From Diphasiastrum complanatum (Eukaryota > Streptophyta > Lycopodiopsida > Lycopodiales > Lycopodiaceae), in assembly GCA_029204225.1 (NCBI GenBank), contig CM055096.1, positions 39,208,461-39,272,460 of the forward strand: DNA of 64,000 bases, in the 5' to 3' direction. Positions 35,609-47,002 of the stretch are shown one piece after another. The position numbers and the translations under genes are program-made. Under the pieces are notes generated by a model. The model worked only from the letters and a program-made list of their open reading frames with translations. It did not search any database and was not told where the DNA came from. The stretch's first letter is position 1. Every line of letters starts with the position of its first letter.

Positions 35609-37030
35609 TATATTTTTACTTAAATTGCTAAAATACACAACCAATTTATTCTTTCAAGGGAATTGATTGTGTCAATTTTAACCTTTAGCTGTAAAATGGT
35701 GGTTTAATTTTTTATACGCTAGTGTGATACTCATGTGTTAAAAGATGACCTTTCTATGTTTCACAAATTTGAGCATTGGCAAGCCTTCTATTTTATTATT
35801 ATTATTTTTAATTTCAATGATTGAACGATCCTTTAGTACTTTGATGCCAAAGCTTGTTGTAATGCCAAAGCTTCTTGTCATGATATCATCTTGGTTTTTG
35901 ATGCCAAAACTTGTTGTGATCATATCAAAATTGGTTTTTGATGGATTTAGGACTAGCATCAATATGTATATTATCTTTTAGCACATGTAGCACTAGCATC
36001 ATTGTGTGAATATTTAGCCTTGTATATCAAATTTGTAGGCCAAGTCAAATTTATTGGCTCTTAAACTCCAAAATATCGTGAGCACACCAAGATTTGATCA
36101 TGAGGTGTCCAATACAATTTGCTACACTAAAGGCAGTTCAAAGAGGGTGGGGGGGTTGTGATACCCCCTTCAATGGAGATGTCAAGGAAAGTCCCCATAC
36201 ATATGCACTTTTAGCTAGTGAGCTACTGGGATGAGGGCCATTGGTGCCCGAAGTATCCAATCTCAAAATTTGCAATAAATTGTTTGGCGTCCATCTAGTG
36301 ACCTCATATGAAAGCCGAGGGGGTGGTGGGAGGGGAGTAAGTGCTGGGTTGAAGGGGGCTGGCTTTTCACATGGACCACATCACACATCAAAGTTTGATG
36401 GTAAGGAGCTCTTTACGATGAAGTCAGCACATGTTCGGGTTGCCTTCCTCTTCACATGTTGGATGAATCACCAGAGGCCTAGGCCTGGGGCTTCATCGCC
36501 TCTCCACCTTTTCGGTCACATGCTACCTCTCAACGCTGCAACCCAGCCACTAGAAGGGTAATGCAGCATGTATAGGGCTTTGGTGGGTGGACATGTGTTA
36601 ATGATCTCCCTCAAAAACAACTCAAAAGTGACGCGTTCGTGCCCACCTTCCCACCGCAGCGAAGGAGTTGTTGGCAACACATGATGGCACATGCAAAAGT
36701 GACACGTTGGGTTATATTTTGAATAGGAAGGAGACTTGGCTTACATGTGACTAGTATCTCAATTCTCCTTATGGCCTTTACGCTTTCAACATGCATTCCT
36801 TTGTACTCTCATGGGCCCATCTTTTATAAATAAAAACAGGAAGTTTCTTCTAGAGGTGGGGGGTTGTCTTCAATATCATGTGATGAGGCAAATGCATACC
36901 CAGTGTCCTTTTTTTTTTTTGCAATTTCCATTTGAATTTTGAAACTGACCCTAAATATTAGGGTGGGGCAGGATGGAAGGTTTCTGGCGAACTAAAAATA
37001 CAGAGAGAAAAAATGATCAGAAATAGAACA
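35609..37030. other. Intergenic; no gene recognised
   Basis: There are short imperfect repeats of 'atgccaaagcttgttgt' (about 35843-35915) and poly-G/poly-T runs (36151, 36909). ORFs of about 60-105 codons lack any recognisable motif. Confidence 0.45.
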
Positions 37031-37120
37031 GGATCGTGAGCAGTTGCATCTAGATCTCAAGGATCGCGAGGAATTGCATCGAAATCTCCAGGATCGCGAG
37101 CAGTTGCATAGAAATTTTCA
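37031..37120. repeat. 30-bp tandem repeat, three copies
   Basis: Three direct copies with a 30-base period start at 37031, 37061 and 37091, each beginning 'ggatcgYgag' and holding 'ttgcat'. A partial fourth starts at 37121. The array lies about 700 bases upstream of the hydrolase start codon. Confidence 0.9.
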
Positions 37121-37694
37121 GGATCTTCATACAAAATTCAGAATATATAACCCTTGCGCCTGTTCTTGTGTGCCACTCATTCAACGATGAGGCCGGATGC
37201 GCGCACACAGGCGGGGGCCCATTTCTCATGGTTTCTGAGCATTTGACTCTATCCATTCATTTTTATTGTTCATTTGAATGTTTCGAATTTCATCAGATTG
37301 GAGCAGCAATTTCTTTTGATTTTGCGTTTTGGATCGATCGAAGAGTTTGAGGTTTGTTTGTTCAATCGCAGAAGAAAAAAATGGATGGACAATGCGAGTT
37401 TGAGCATCCACAAATGGGGAAAGTAGATTCTAGTTCTGTCAGCAAATGGAAGGAGGCGTAGCTTTACGTCATGGCCAGAAGCCGGATAGATCCGTTCATC
37501 TTCTTGAAGATTTGACTGATGGATTGATGCGGCTCCGTTTTAATAAGGAATGTCTTGCCAGATCTGGTGATGTGAAGCAAGAGATATAGCAAAGAACGAG
37601 GAAGGGACGGTCCAGTGACAGGAGCAGGAAAACCTCCGATAGAATTCATATTTATGGTTCCGCGTTCACCGCAACGCACATTCTTTTGTCAGAT

Positions 37695-37701
37695 TATAAA
37701 T
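37695..37701 (+). promoter_or_regulatory. TATA box of the hydrolase gene
   Basis: TATAAAT stands 118 bases before the chosen ATG, a fitting distance for a short plant 5' leader. No other good TATA box lies between it and the gene. Confidence 0.55.
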
Positions 37702-37818
37702 CAGGCGCAGACAGTTGTTTAAAGTAATATTTGAACGGTGTTTGGGTTTTGATTCCGATTAGCTTCCGTTTTGTTCGATCGTAGCCAATATTTTCTCTTC
37801 TTGTTTGCGAGGGAACTT

Positions 37819-38808
37819 ATGGGGCACAGGATCGCAGACTCAGTTCACCTAAACTCGAGCAAGAAAGTCCAACCATTTCCATGGGGAGATATGCCAGAAG
37901 AGGAATACTACCGTATTAAGAAGGTGCAGAATAAAAAGGAAAGGTTTAAATCACCTCGTGGCCCTTCCCTCTTCACCCAACGTTGGCTTCCTGTTGATCA
38001 ACCCCCCAAAGCCATTATATTTATGTGCCATGGCTATGGTAACGATATTAGCTGGACTTTCCAGCAGACAGCCATTTTTTTCACTCAGATGGGGTGTGGA
38101 GCTTTTGCCATTGATCTAGAAGGGCATGGCCAATCTGAGGGCTTGAGAGCATACCTTCCTAATCTTAACGATGTTGCCAAAGATTGTCAAATATATTTTG
38201 AATCAGTGAAGCGGGAAGATGATTTTCGAGGTTTACCTTGTTTTCTGTATGGAGAATCACTTGGAGGAGCACTCTGCTTGCTGCTGCATTTTTTTGATCC
38301 AGAAGGTTGGGATGGAGCCATTCTAGTTGCTCCAATGTGTAAAATCTCAGACAGTATGTGGCCACCCTGGCCCTTGCCCGAGCTGCTCAAATTCTTGGCC
38401 TACTGGGCTCCCACTTGGCCTGTGGTTCCGTCCAAGGACATTGTAGATAAATCAATGACGGATCCTGCCAAGAGGGAGCTTTCTAAGAGCAATCCGCGAA
38501 GATATGGAGGAAGACCAAGGCTGGGAACGGCGGCTGAGCTTTTAAGAGCGACAGCTGACCTTACTCGGAGACTTAAAGATGTAACTCTTCCGTTCATTGT
38601 ACTCCATGGAGATGCAGATACTGTTACAGACCCCTCTGTAAGCCGAGCCCTGTATGAAAGTGCAGCAAGCGGGGACAAAACCTTGAAGATGTATGAAGGA
38701 GCAAGACATGCTCTTTTACAAGGGGAATCTGATGAGAATGTGGCAAGAATTCTGGAGGATATAGCGGCTTGGTTAAAGGAACGAGTTGACAGAAAGAACA
38801 AGTATTGA
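37819..38808 (+). CDS. Alpha/beta hydrolase, monoacylglycerol lipase / caffeoylshikimate esterase family
   Basis: A 329-residue serine hydrolase, uninterrupted in one exon. The start at 37819 (MGHRIADSV) is the first ATG of the frame; upstream codons lack one. In order: family N-terminus (PWGDMPEEEYY, 21-31), oxyanion-hole HGYGN (71-75), DLEGHGQSEG (99-108), nucleophile elbow GESLGG with Ser147, lid region with APMCKISD (171-178), the acid HGDADTVTDP (Asp267), and His297 in GARHALLQGE. The catalytic triad is complete and the length is normal for plant members. These enzymes cleave monoacylglycerols or caffeoyl-shikimate (lignin route). The sequence cannot tell which, but the HGYGNDISWTFQ/LEGHGQSEGLRAY type looks closer to the MAGL-like branch. 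No signal peptide is seen, so it is probably cytosolic or membrane-associated. GTAAGA stands just after the stop, so a 3' UTR intron is possible. Confidence 0.95.
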   Translation: MGHRIADSVHLNSSKKVQPFPWGDMPEEEYYRIKKVQNKKERFKSPRGPSLFTQRWLPVDQPPKAIIFMCHGYGNDISWTFQQTAIFFTQMGCGAFAIDLEGHGQSEGLRAYLPNLNDVAKDCQIYFESVKREDDFRGLPCFLYGESLGGALCLLLHFFDPEGWDGAILVAPMCKISDSMWPPWPLPELLKFLAYWAPTWPVVPSKDIVDKSMTDPAKRELSKSNPRRYGGRPRLGTAAELLRATADLTRRLKDVTLPFIVLHGDADTVTDPSVSRALYESAASGDKTLKMYEGARHALLQGESDENVARILEDIAAWLKERVDRKNKY

Positions 38809-40428
38809 AAGGTAAGAGTCTCAGGAAGTCTTTGTATAAAATTGTAAGAGACTTTGATTCAGTTCATATACATTCCCTGATTTCGACGAGTGAACTCATC
38901 AGGAAGTGAATAATCATCTTCTATGATCATATATTTGGACAACGCGAGAATCGCACTTGTCTATGTACAGGATTCTATCAGCAAGAGCTATTATGTATAT
39001 TCAGTTATGACATCAAGGATTTGGGAAGCAACACAATAAGGATTGGAAGAATAGTCCATTAAACGGTAGAAGCCTGGAAATTCTCAGGTCTCCTTTTCCG
39101 ATTCATACGAAGGTTATGTATGTGCAAGGTATCAGCGACGTGGTTAGCGGCAGCAAAAATGCTACAAGTAGTTAGCTACATGAGCTTGTCAAGTCATCAA
39201 CAATAAACGCACCTTTGATTAGATTATTTGTAATGTTCAATTTTAGCATGGAACGTTAGTTACCCAAACAGAACTCATATGAATATATTTGGTATCCATT
39301 GCAAAGTGTTTTATATGACTAATGACTTGCTAAAAGTGAGCTTGTGTTTGAGAAACTCCAGGAAGGATTGTGCTCAAATAGAAATAGATCAGACTAGACC
39401 AGGGATAAGTTCACATGCAGGCCATTTGTACCCCTTGATGCAAGGATAATAGTTTTCCTAGTGCCTATTAAGGTTGATATAGTTCATCAATATCTTCCTC
39501 GAATTAAGGTTCTTGCTATCCCTATCCAGATGCTTGTCTCTCTTGGTTGTCTTGTGCTCTGTCAGCCTCTAATGTATTCTAGTAAGGTCCGTACAAAACT
39601 TTATCATTGGCGCATGCTCTTGCATAGATACTGCTCAACCCTTTGTATGCGTAAGTTCCAAAATCCTGACTGGCATCACTGGCGTAATATTGTGTCAACT
39701 TTGCTGCCAGGCATAAAAGGACGATGGCAACTCATGGACATTACAGATGCATTGAAATACTAATTACCTACAAGACAGTATATTGTAATTATGCATGTCA
39801 CATGATTAAGTCTAGAGTTCGGTGTGGCAGCGCTAGACTTACATTGGATGTGATAAGTTCCAATCTTGGTGCAGTTTCAGTCTTCTGTCTTGATGTTACA
39901 TCTTTTGTCACTTCCTAATCGTGAGCAATTGGCCTTCCATGTTTGTTACAATCTTTCATTTGATAGAAAGATGCTGGCACGAGAAAGCCTTTGGACATGA
40001 CAAAGCGTAAAGTCTTACTATTTATGATAAAGCTGAAGGTCCAATACTTCATTGACGCCTTCCACACAGATAAAAATCGCATGTCTTTTCGCTATGATTG
40101 ATAATGTTGTTGATTCAGCGTTCGAATTATGAACATGTTCTTATTTGTAGAGATCTTCATCAAAGTTGCACCCGATTGGCTCGTCCTAATGTATCTCTAG
40201 TGATGCACTTTGCACGTGACTACCTTCTCCAATCTTAATTTTGTTTTCAGCCACCTATAGTGATGCAATTTTCCTTCATGGAAGCAACTTCCATTGATGG
40301 AGGACCATACATCAATGCTTCTTTGACATACATCAATGCTGCTTTTGACTTGATTGTTTTCAGGTTTCTATGAGCAAATTGGTAGAGTACTTTTTATCTT
40401 TAGGGCTGGCTATAGTTCTTTGTAGGGT
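38809..40428. other. Downstream region of the hydrolase gene; no further gene
   Basis: It should contain the 3' UTR and polyadenylation region. Short frames at 39461-39918 have no family-like features. No retroelement motif was recognised. Confidence 0.45.
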
Positions 40429-40451
40429 TCTCTCTCTCTCTCTCTCTCTCT
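40429..40451. repeat. (TC)n microsatellite, short
   Basis: An uninterrupted TC run of about 23 bases. Confidence 0.9.
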
Positions 40452-40591
40452 AGCCTGGCCACATGCATTTTGTGCATCCTCGATGCAATACGTAGGATGG
40501 GCATCCAGTATGGGAAGTACAAGCCTTGTCAAACACATGCATTTTCAAAGGCCCGCGCTTTTGAGATATTCTATTGAAATAAATTCTGAGA

Positions 40592-40596
<5 letters not shown>

Positions 40597-40631
<35 letters not shown>
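40597..40631. repeat. (TC)n microsatellite
   Basis: A TC run of about 35 bases, only 145 bases after the previous TC run and in the same strand sense. Confidence 0.9.
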
Positions 40632-40635
<4 letters not shown>

Positions 40636-42109
40636 CAAGGTGCCACATAATTTGGACACCTTCAAGACTTGTGGCCAAAAACTATAGCCAAAAATTGGCT
40701 CTTGCCATCATTCACCTGAAATCTAGAAACTAGACCTAGAGACAATCTACACTTAGTTCGAATTTTAGGGTAATTGTAGGATGCATTTTTGGTTTGGCTA
40801 GGACAACTTGGAAGACCTTTTTTGCATGTCGAGAAACCAACATCCGCCATGGCTCTCCACCATAAAAAGTGCTCACACGTCTAGGAAATGCTATGCCTGA
40901 AGAATGCATGCCTTATCTCTCTACACATTGTTTGTCACCTTTTATTCATCCTTAACCTACTCTTTCATCTCATTTGTGTTTCCGCTTCAACTAATCCCCC
41001 ATCATTGTTGCTTAGCCTATTCTTTAGCTATCGTGGTTGCTTAACTCATCATTTGTTCATTGTTGTTGGCTACCAAACCTCTTACCCTTTGTTGCCAATC
41101 CTTTTCTCACCCTTTTTTTCATTCTTGACTTGCTTTGGATCCATCTCCCCCTTTTACCACTTGCCAATGTTGCTTGAACCTCCTCCTACACCAATATTTT
41201 CATTATATTTTAGTTTATTATGTTTCTCTAGCATTCAATTATCTTGTGCTATTTGTCATAGCTAATTTTCCATCATTTTCTTTATTATCATTATTTGTCT
41301 ATGTTTATGTTTTTATTACACTATATTAAAACAAAATAAAGGGACAAAAAGAAAGACATTAACCAATTGTTTTAAAAACTACTAGGTCCTTTGCCAATCC
41401 ACCATACACCAAAGAATCAAGAGTGTTTTGGTTATATTAGATTCTTGCTAACGACTTATTTTTGTTGGTAGTTCTTACGTCTACACTACATCATATGAAA
41501 GTGTTGTTAGGGACAAGATTAAATGTGTTTGGCTAAGATGTACACCAACTATTTTGGTTCATTTGATGGCAATGAGTTGGATGACTTATTTGGTGAACCT
41601 AAGGCAAACTTTTGAAAAAGCCATTGATGGATATGAGATTGATTGGCAAGTTGAACATTGAGACGTGAACATTGAGAAGGCAAACTAAGACTCGTTAGGA
41701 GGTGTAACACCAATATGTTTCTCGTTTGTTTGATTGGAGGGATTTTAGCAAGATCTTTATGCTGTTTTTAGAGTATTTAGTTGAGGCACCAACACCTATG
41801 GATCGAGGGCTTGCCTTTGATCCATAGATGAGACACATGTAGATGAGGTAGGGGTTTAGACTCCAAATTCATGAGACACATATATTCCTTTTTTCGGAAA
41901 ACTCATTCTGACAGCTTGAAGTTTTGATTCAAGGAACAAACCTTCATCACAGATGCGAGGCCTTCCCTTTCCTTAGAGCAACCTAGATCCTTAATTATCA
42001 GTTTTGACACAGCATGGCTTCCGAATATGGATTCTTCCACCACTTCCTAGCCGCCGTCAAACCAACATCAATTCAACTCAAATTTTTCCGAATTTGACTT
42101 TATCACCTC
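40632..42109. other. Intergenic / decayed element leader; no gene
   Basis: No domain could be read. The right part (about 41870-42109) is next to a minus-strand primer site and should be the leader of that copia element. A minus frame there (FGSHAVSKLIIKDLG) is short and unrecognised. Confidence 0.4.
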
Positions 42110-42121
42110 GCTCTAATACCA
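42110..42121 (-). other. Primer binding site of a minus-strand copia (L-like)
   Basis: On the minus strand TGGTATTAGAGC has one difference from the tRNA-Met primer site. The LTR should start three bases to the right (TGACAAAA at 42125) and is interrupted by the G element at 42242. Confidence 0.65.
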
Positions 42122-42124
42122 AGT

Positions 42125-42241
42125 TGACAAAAAAAAAAAAAAACAGGTTACAAATCGATGCAATCACCACAACACTTTGACAAGCACTTCAAGACAAGAA
42201 ACACATGATTGCTCACAAACTCAAAAACTGTATATTCACAC
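42125..42241 (-). repeat. Partial LTR of the minus-strand copia, split by element G2
   Basis: This segment lies between the primer site and the G2 insertion and includes a poly-A run. Its continuation should resume at about 47003 ('tatataattcaagtac') after G2; the outer end of the LTR was not found. Confidence 0.4.
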
Positions 42242-42890
42242 TGTGAAAGATTCAACTAGTTTCATCACATTTTGCAATATTTTTATGTTTGGCATATTGA
42301 GGCCAAAACTTTTTTAAGACTTAGAGGTTGACTTTTCAAAGTTCATTAGTCTAAATTTCATCTGAATAAACATGTTTTGAAAGTGTGGGAAAGTTAGAAT
42401 GCGAGTTTGAGTAGATTCAATTTAAATAGTTGGGTACATTGAATCTAGACCCAAAATTAGTAGGGTTAGCATTTTGGAGGGAAAGCCAAGTGGTTAAATA
42501 GGGTTTGGACCTGTTATAAAAGGATGTAACTCGTGGAGAGAGCTATCTTCTCTCTTCTCTATCTCATTTCATGCTTATACATGGTTCTCTTGGGTTCTAC
42601 TATCCATTGGTGCACTGTCTTGGTGATTGCTTGCAATTCTATGTGTAGAAGGATCTATATTTGCTATTTTTGGATCCACACGTGTGAAATACAGTAGCTT
42701 GCTGGTTTTGTACAGACAACAACAGTACTTTTTCATTTCATTCAAGTTTGATCAAGTTCTATTGGTGTTTGCATCTCATTTTGTGTGTAGATGCTGATTT
42801 TTCTACATTGGTGAGATTGGTAGTGTATTTCTCTTTCTAACCAAAGATCATTCAAGTAGATTGGATCTTAAGGATCTGAAATCTTTCACA
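42242..42890 (+). repeat. 5' LTR of copia G2
   Basis: The ends are TGTGAAAGAT...ATCTTTCACA. TATAAAAGG is at 42515-42523 and the CACACGTGTG palindrome at 42677-42686, so the palindrome is about 160 bases after the TATA box, in the transcribed part. The following 'ctatataagagc' at 42894 may be a degenerate tRNA-Met primer site. Confidence 0.88.
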
Positions 42891-43497
42891 CACACTATAT
42901 AAGAGCTTGTGTTTCAGGTTATGAAGGAAGAAATCAGATCTATCAATGATTTGGTGAAGATATCAAGTCTAGAGCATGCTAGAGAGAGGATTCTACACCA
43001 AAATCGGATTTTTCTGCTTTTGTAGATTGGATCTTTTGTAGATCAAAACACTTTATAGGTCAATATACTTGATCAATTTCAATTTTTCAATTCACATACT
43101 GGATTTGGCCGATTTTTGGATCATTTGTTCCGCCTAAGTGGTGGCTTATAGATTGCATATCAAATTTTCAGCATTTGAATGTAGATTTGAAATAGTCAAT
43201 TTTTTGTGATTTTGTCAAAACCCTAATTTTGATTGGATCTCTAGATAGTGAGGTTGCTGGACTTCATTTGAGTGTGTTTCAATCTTAGGAAGCGGCAAAA
43301 GTCATTAGATTGAGGATAGATCATAGGTTGATCAAGATTCCATGATTCTATATGTTGATTTGCTTGGATAAGTGCTAGAAGAGAATTTGTGAGATGGTTT
43401 CAAATCTTGGTGATTTCTTTTGAAAGCATTTGTTGTCGTTCAAAGGAGTGCTTTGTGCATTGAAGCAGGTTGAAAGAGAAGATCAGGTCATTGCTAC

Positions 43498-44226
43498 ATG
43501 GCAACCTCAATTGGAGTCATATTGGAAGCCAATGATAGGCTTATCTCAAGTAACTATTCATTGTGGAAAGTGAGGATGGAGTCACTTCTTGAGATGAATG
43601 ATGTTTTGGATATTGTTGTAGGTTTGGAGGAGAGACCAACAACACAACAAGATCAATTGAGGTATGACAAGAGAGCCAAGAAGGCTCTACACATGATAAA
43701 AATGAATGTTACCAATGAACTTCTCAAGAAAGTTGGTAAGTGCACATCATCTTTGGAAGCTTGGAATTCATTGAAAAAGCTTTACGAATCCAAGTCTACT
43801 TCTAGAGTGTTGAATCTAAGAAGGCAAATCTTTTCTTGTTTGCAAAAGAACGAAGAAAGTCCAAGTACTTTTGTTTTGAGAATGAAAGAATTGAATGATG
43901 AGTTAGTTTGCATAGATGAAAGCATTAAGGAATGAGAGCTTATTCAAGTGATTCTTAATGGCTTGTTGGATACTCATGCTAACACTTTTCAAAGTATTGC
44001 TATTCAAAAGACTTTGCCAAGTTTGATGGATCTTCAAGAGATCTTGATCAATGAGGAATATAGGCTTTAAGCACAAGGTGGATCTACATCGACACTTCAA
44101 GAGGATGCTATGTTCACAAAGGGCAAATTCAAGGGCAAAACCAAAAGTAAGTGGTCTAAAGGGCAAGATCAAGTGGATGCTTCTTCAAGTGACAAAAAGA
44201 AGGATAGATCAAAGCTCAAGTGCAGG
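43498..44226 (+). pseudogene. copia Gag (UBN2-type) of G2
   Basis: It starts at an ATG with MATSIGVILEANDRLISSNY. It follows the plant copia Gag pattern: YSLWKVRMESLLEM, LRYDKRAKKALHMIKMNV, SSLEAWNSLKKLYESKS, LRRQIFSCLQK and MKELNDELV. A TGA at 43933 and a further stop near 44068 lie in the same frame, after which the product continues (LNGLLDTHANTF, then a Lys/Ser-rich tail with FKGKTKSK). Near 44226 it jumps into integrase C-terminal sequence (VYIPSTNKVTVGRDVIF), so the zinc knuckle, protease and integrase core have been deleted. Gag would form the particle shell around element RNA. Confidence 0.88.
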
Positions 44227-44354
44227 TTTACATTCCTTCTACTAACAAAGTGACTGTTGGTAGAGATGTCATTTTTGATGAGGAAAATATTCCAAAGGTG
44301 TCTTCAAGCATGATTGATGGTAGTGTGGATGGATCTAACATTCTTGATGTTGAT

Positions 44355-45006
44355 TGTGAAAGATTCAACTAGTTTCATCACATTTTGCAATATTTCCATA
44401 TTTGGCATATTGAGGCCAAAACTTGTTTTAGACTTAGAGGTTGACTTTTCAAAGTTCATTAGTCTAAATTTCACTTGAATAAACACTTTTTGAAAGTGTG
44501 GGAAAGATAGAATGCGAGTTTGAGTAGATTCAATTTGAATAAGTTGGGTACATTGAATCTAGACCCAAAATTGGTAGGGTTAGCATTTTGGTGGGAAAGC
44601 CAAGTGGCCAAATAGGGTTTGGACCTGCTATAAAAGGATGTAACTCGTGGAGAGAGTCATCTTCTCTCTTCTCTATCTCATTTCATGCTTATACATGGTT
44701 CTCTTGGGTTCTACTATCCATTGGTGCACTATCTTGGTGATTGCTTGCAATTCTATGTGTAGAATGATCTATATATTTGCTATTTTTGGATCCACACGTG
44801 TGAAATACAGTAGCTTGCTAGTTTTGTACGGACAACAACAATACATAATCATTTCATTCAAGTTTGATCAAGTTCTATTAGTGTTTGCATCTCAAATTGT
44901 GTGTAGATGCTGATTTTTCTACATTGGTGAAATTGATAGTGTATTTCTCTTTCTAACCAAAGATCATTCAAGTAGATTGGATCTTAAGGATCTGAAATAT
45001 TTCACA
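44355..45006 (+). mobile_element. Solo LTR of family G nested in G2
   Basis: A 652-base LTR starting TGTGAAAGATTC and ending ATATTTCACA, flanked by TTGAT at 44350-44354 and TTGAT at 45007-45011. The same region of the other G element (25870-25900) reads straight through without it, which confirms the insertion limits. The CACACGTGTG palindrome is at 44793-44802. Confidence 0.92.
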
Positions 45007-45011
45007 TTGAT

Positions 45012-45275
45012 GAGAAGGATTTTACTTTGGATGGTGGTGATGATGGACCTTCATCAAGTCAAAAGCCAAGGAGAACATCGAGAGAAAGACAAGTACCTTC
45101 AAGGCTCACATATGATCAAAAGGGTAAGCAAGTAGTTTTTGAAAATTATGTTGCTTTCCTAACCTCTTTGGATGAGCCTACAAGTGTAGATCAAGCAAGG
45201 AAAGAAGAGGAGTGGATCCAAGCAATGGATCTTGAGTATCAAGCTCTTATGAAGAGTGGAACATCTTTTGGAAGA
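45012..45275 (+). pseudogene. Integrase-RT linker fragment of G2
   Basis: It reads DDGPSSSQKPRRTSRERQVPSR and LTSLDEPTSVDQARKEEEW, closely matching the linker of copia G pol at 25900-26110. It breaks off after MKSGT, where the RT should begin. Confidence 0.8.
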
Positions 45276-46127
45276 TCGTCTTGTGTACATGGAGCTATGC
45301 AAGTGGATGAATGTTATCTTGCTGTAAAATCAAGTATTGGATTTGGAAAACAAAGTTTTTTCAATGACTTTGATGATTAAGTTGAAGATCAAGAAGTTGA
45401 TCTCAAAGCGCTTCAACTAGTCAAAAGGGAAGGTGGGCAATTTGGAGCTAGTCAAGAGCATCAAAGGAGAGATAATTGGCAAAGATGTTATGGATGTTTT
45501 TGCAGCATATTGAAGACTCAAGTAAGGTCAAACGAGCAGCAAGGAAGTTTTGTTCAAGTTTACTTTACTTGTTCTATCTCATGTTTGAGCATTTTCATGT
45601 GCATGTGTGCAAATTGTCAAGATATGGTAAAACTAGCTACGTGAGCATTGTTTTGATGTTGAATTTGTACTAACATTCTTGGCTGGCTTTGCTGATGGAA
45701 ATGAAGCTATTGGAGGTTCATTATGTCAATCATTCATGGTCAAGTCATCAAGTGATGATGGCATCTTATGGCAAGATGAAGATGGAGGCTCATTCATGGA
45801 GTATCATGGTGGATACAAGGCAACAAAGGACAAAGGAGGAGGAGACATGCAAGCAAAAGTTGATTACTCACATTTATGGTCTGTTTGCTGTATTTTTTCA
45901 GAGAGTTCAGAGTTGGAAGCATGTTGGAATCATTTCATTTACATTCTATTTGATTCTTCATGTTCTAGTTACATCTTGATATGTAAAATTGATGTAAGAA
46001 ATAGTGAAGCATCCCAAGTGGACACTATTCTCTATATCAATTATGGTTGTTTCTATTTTGAGCATTATGTGATCATTGAAAGGAGATCTATTCTTAGGAA
46101 GAAGATCATTCTTATGATGGATCAAAG
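45276..46127 (+). other. Non-homologous internal segment of G2
   Basis: Between the linker and the RNase H end about 850 bases bear no resemblance to the copia G pol at 26120-27380. A frame from 45679 stays open for 224 codons through this segment (MAGFADGNEAIGGSLCQ...) into the RNase H end. No domain was recognised. It may be foreign sequence acquired by a non-autonomous element, or filler from a rearrangement. Confidence 0.5.
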
Positions 46128-46348
46128 TTCTATGGTCAAAAACTATGCTAGGAGCAAGCATATTGAGATACAATATCATTTTGTGAAGGAGCGAGTGATT
46201 GCAAAGGAGGTGGAGCTTCAACATGTGTCTTCAAGGGAATGTGTAGTTGATATCTTCACCAAAGCATTGGGAAAAGACTTGTTCATGAAGCATAGGACTT
46301 CACTTGGAGTATTATCAAAGTCTATGCTAAAACTAGTTGAAGAGGGAG
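46128..46348 (+). pseudogene. C-terminal RNase H fragment of G2
   Basis: It reads ARSKHIEIQYHFVKERV, VELQHVSSRECVVDIFTKAL and SLGVLSKSMLKLVEEG, matching the end of copia G pol. The frame runs into the LTR, and the polypurine 'gaagagggag' precedes the LTR start. Confidence 0.85.
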
Positions 46349-46997
46349 TGTGAAAGATTCAACTAGTTTCATCACATTTTGCAATATTTCCATATTTGGC
46401 ATATTGAGGCCAAAACTTTTTTTAGACTTAGAGGTTGACTTTTCAAAGTTCATTAGTCTAAATTTCATTTGAATAAACACGTTTTGAAAGTGTGGGAAAG
46501 TTAGAATGTGAGTTTGAGTAGATTCAATTTGAATAGTTGGGTACATTGAATCTAGACCCAAAATTAGTAGGGTTAGCATTTTGGAGGGAAAGCCAAGTGG
46601 TTAAATAGGGTTTGGACCTGTTATAAAAGGATGTAACTCATGGAGAGAGCTATCTTCTCTCTTCTCTATCTCATTTCATGCTTATACATGGTTCTCTTGG
46701 GTTCTACTATCCATTGGTGCACTATCTTGGTGATTGCTTGCAACTTTATGTGTAGAATGATCTATATTTGCTATTTTTGGATCCACACGTGTGAAATACA
46801 GTAGCTTGCTGGTTTTTTACGGACAGCAACAGTACTTTTTCATTTCATTCAAGTTTGATCAAGTTCTATTGGTATTTGCATCTCATTTTGTGTGTAGATG
46901 CTGATTTTTCTACATTGGTGAGATTGGTAGTGTATTTCTCTTTCTAACCAAAGATCATTCAAGTAGATTGGATCTTAAGGATCTGAAATCTTTCACA
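46349..46997 (+). repeat. 3' LTR of copia G2
   Basis: It has the same length and ends as the 5' LTR, with the CACACGTGTG palindrome at 46784-46793. The 12 bases after it (cacactatataa) equal the 12 bases after the 5' LTR. Confidence 0.88.
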
Positions 46998-47002
46998 CAC
47001 AC

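Larger units (their letters stand above)
42242..46997 (+). mobile_element. Complete but internally deleted copia G element (G2)
   Basis: The 5' LTR 42242-42890 and 3' LTR 46349-46997 are both 649 bases, starting TGTGAAAGAT and ending ATCTTTCACA. The flanks are CACAC at 42237-42241 and CACAC at 46998-47002, a 5-bp target duplication. Inside are gag, a jump to the integrase C-terminal linker, a solo LTR G, an unrelated segment, and only the last part of RNase H. With no protease, integrase core or RT it would depend on enzymes from intact relatives. It is inserted in an older minus-strand copia LTR. Confidence 0.85.

Noticed and set aside
36241-36561. 106-codon ORF
   Set aside because: No recognisable motif or gene context; the region has G-runs that keep frames open by chance.
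37771-37818. Upstream start of the hydrolase
   Set aside because: The frame there begins with TTG; the first ATG is 37819 and fits the family N-terminus.
40888-41329. 125-codon Leu/Ser/Pro/Phe-rich ORF
   Set aside because: Composition follows a CT-rich stretch, with no domain and no supporting context.
41540-41860. Frame reading LFDWRDFSKIFMLFLEYLVEA as a possible gag or host protein
   Set aside because: Short, with stops on both sides and no match to a family I know.
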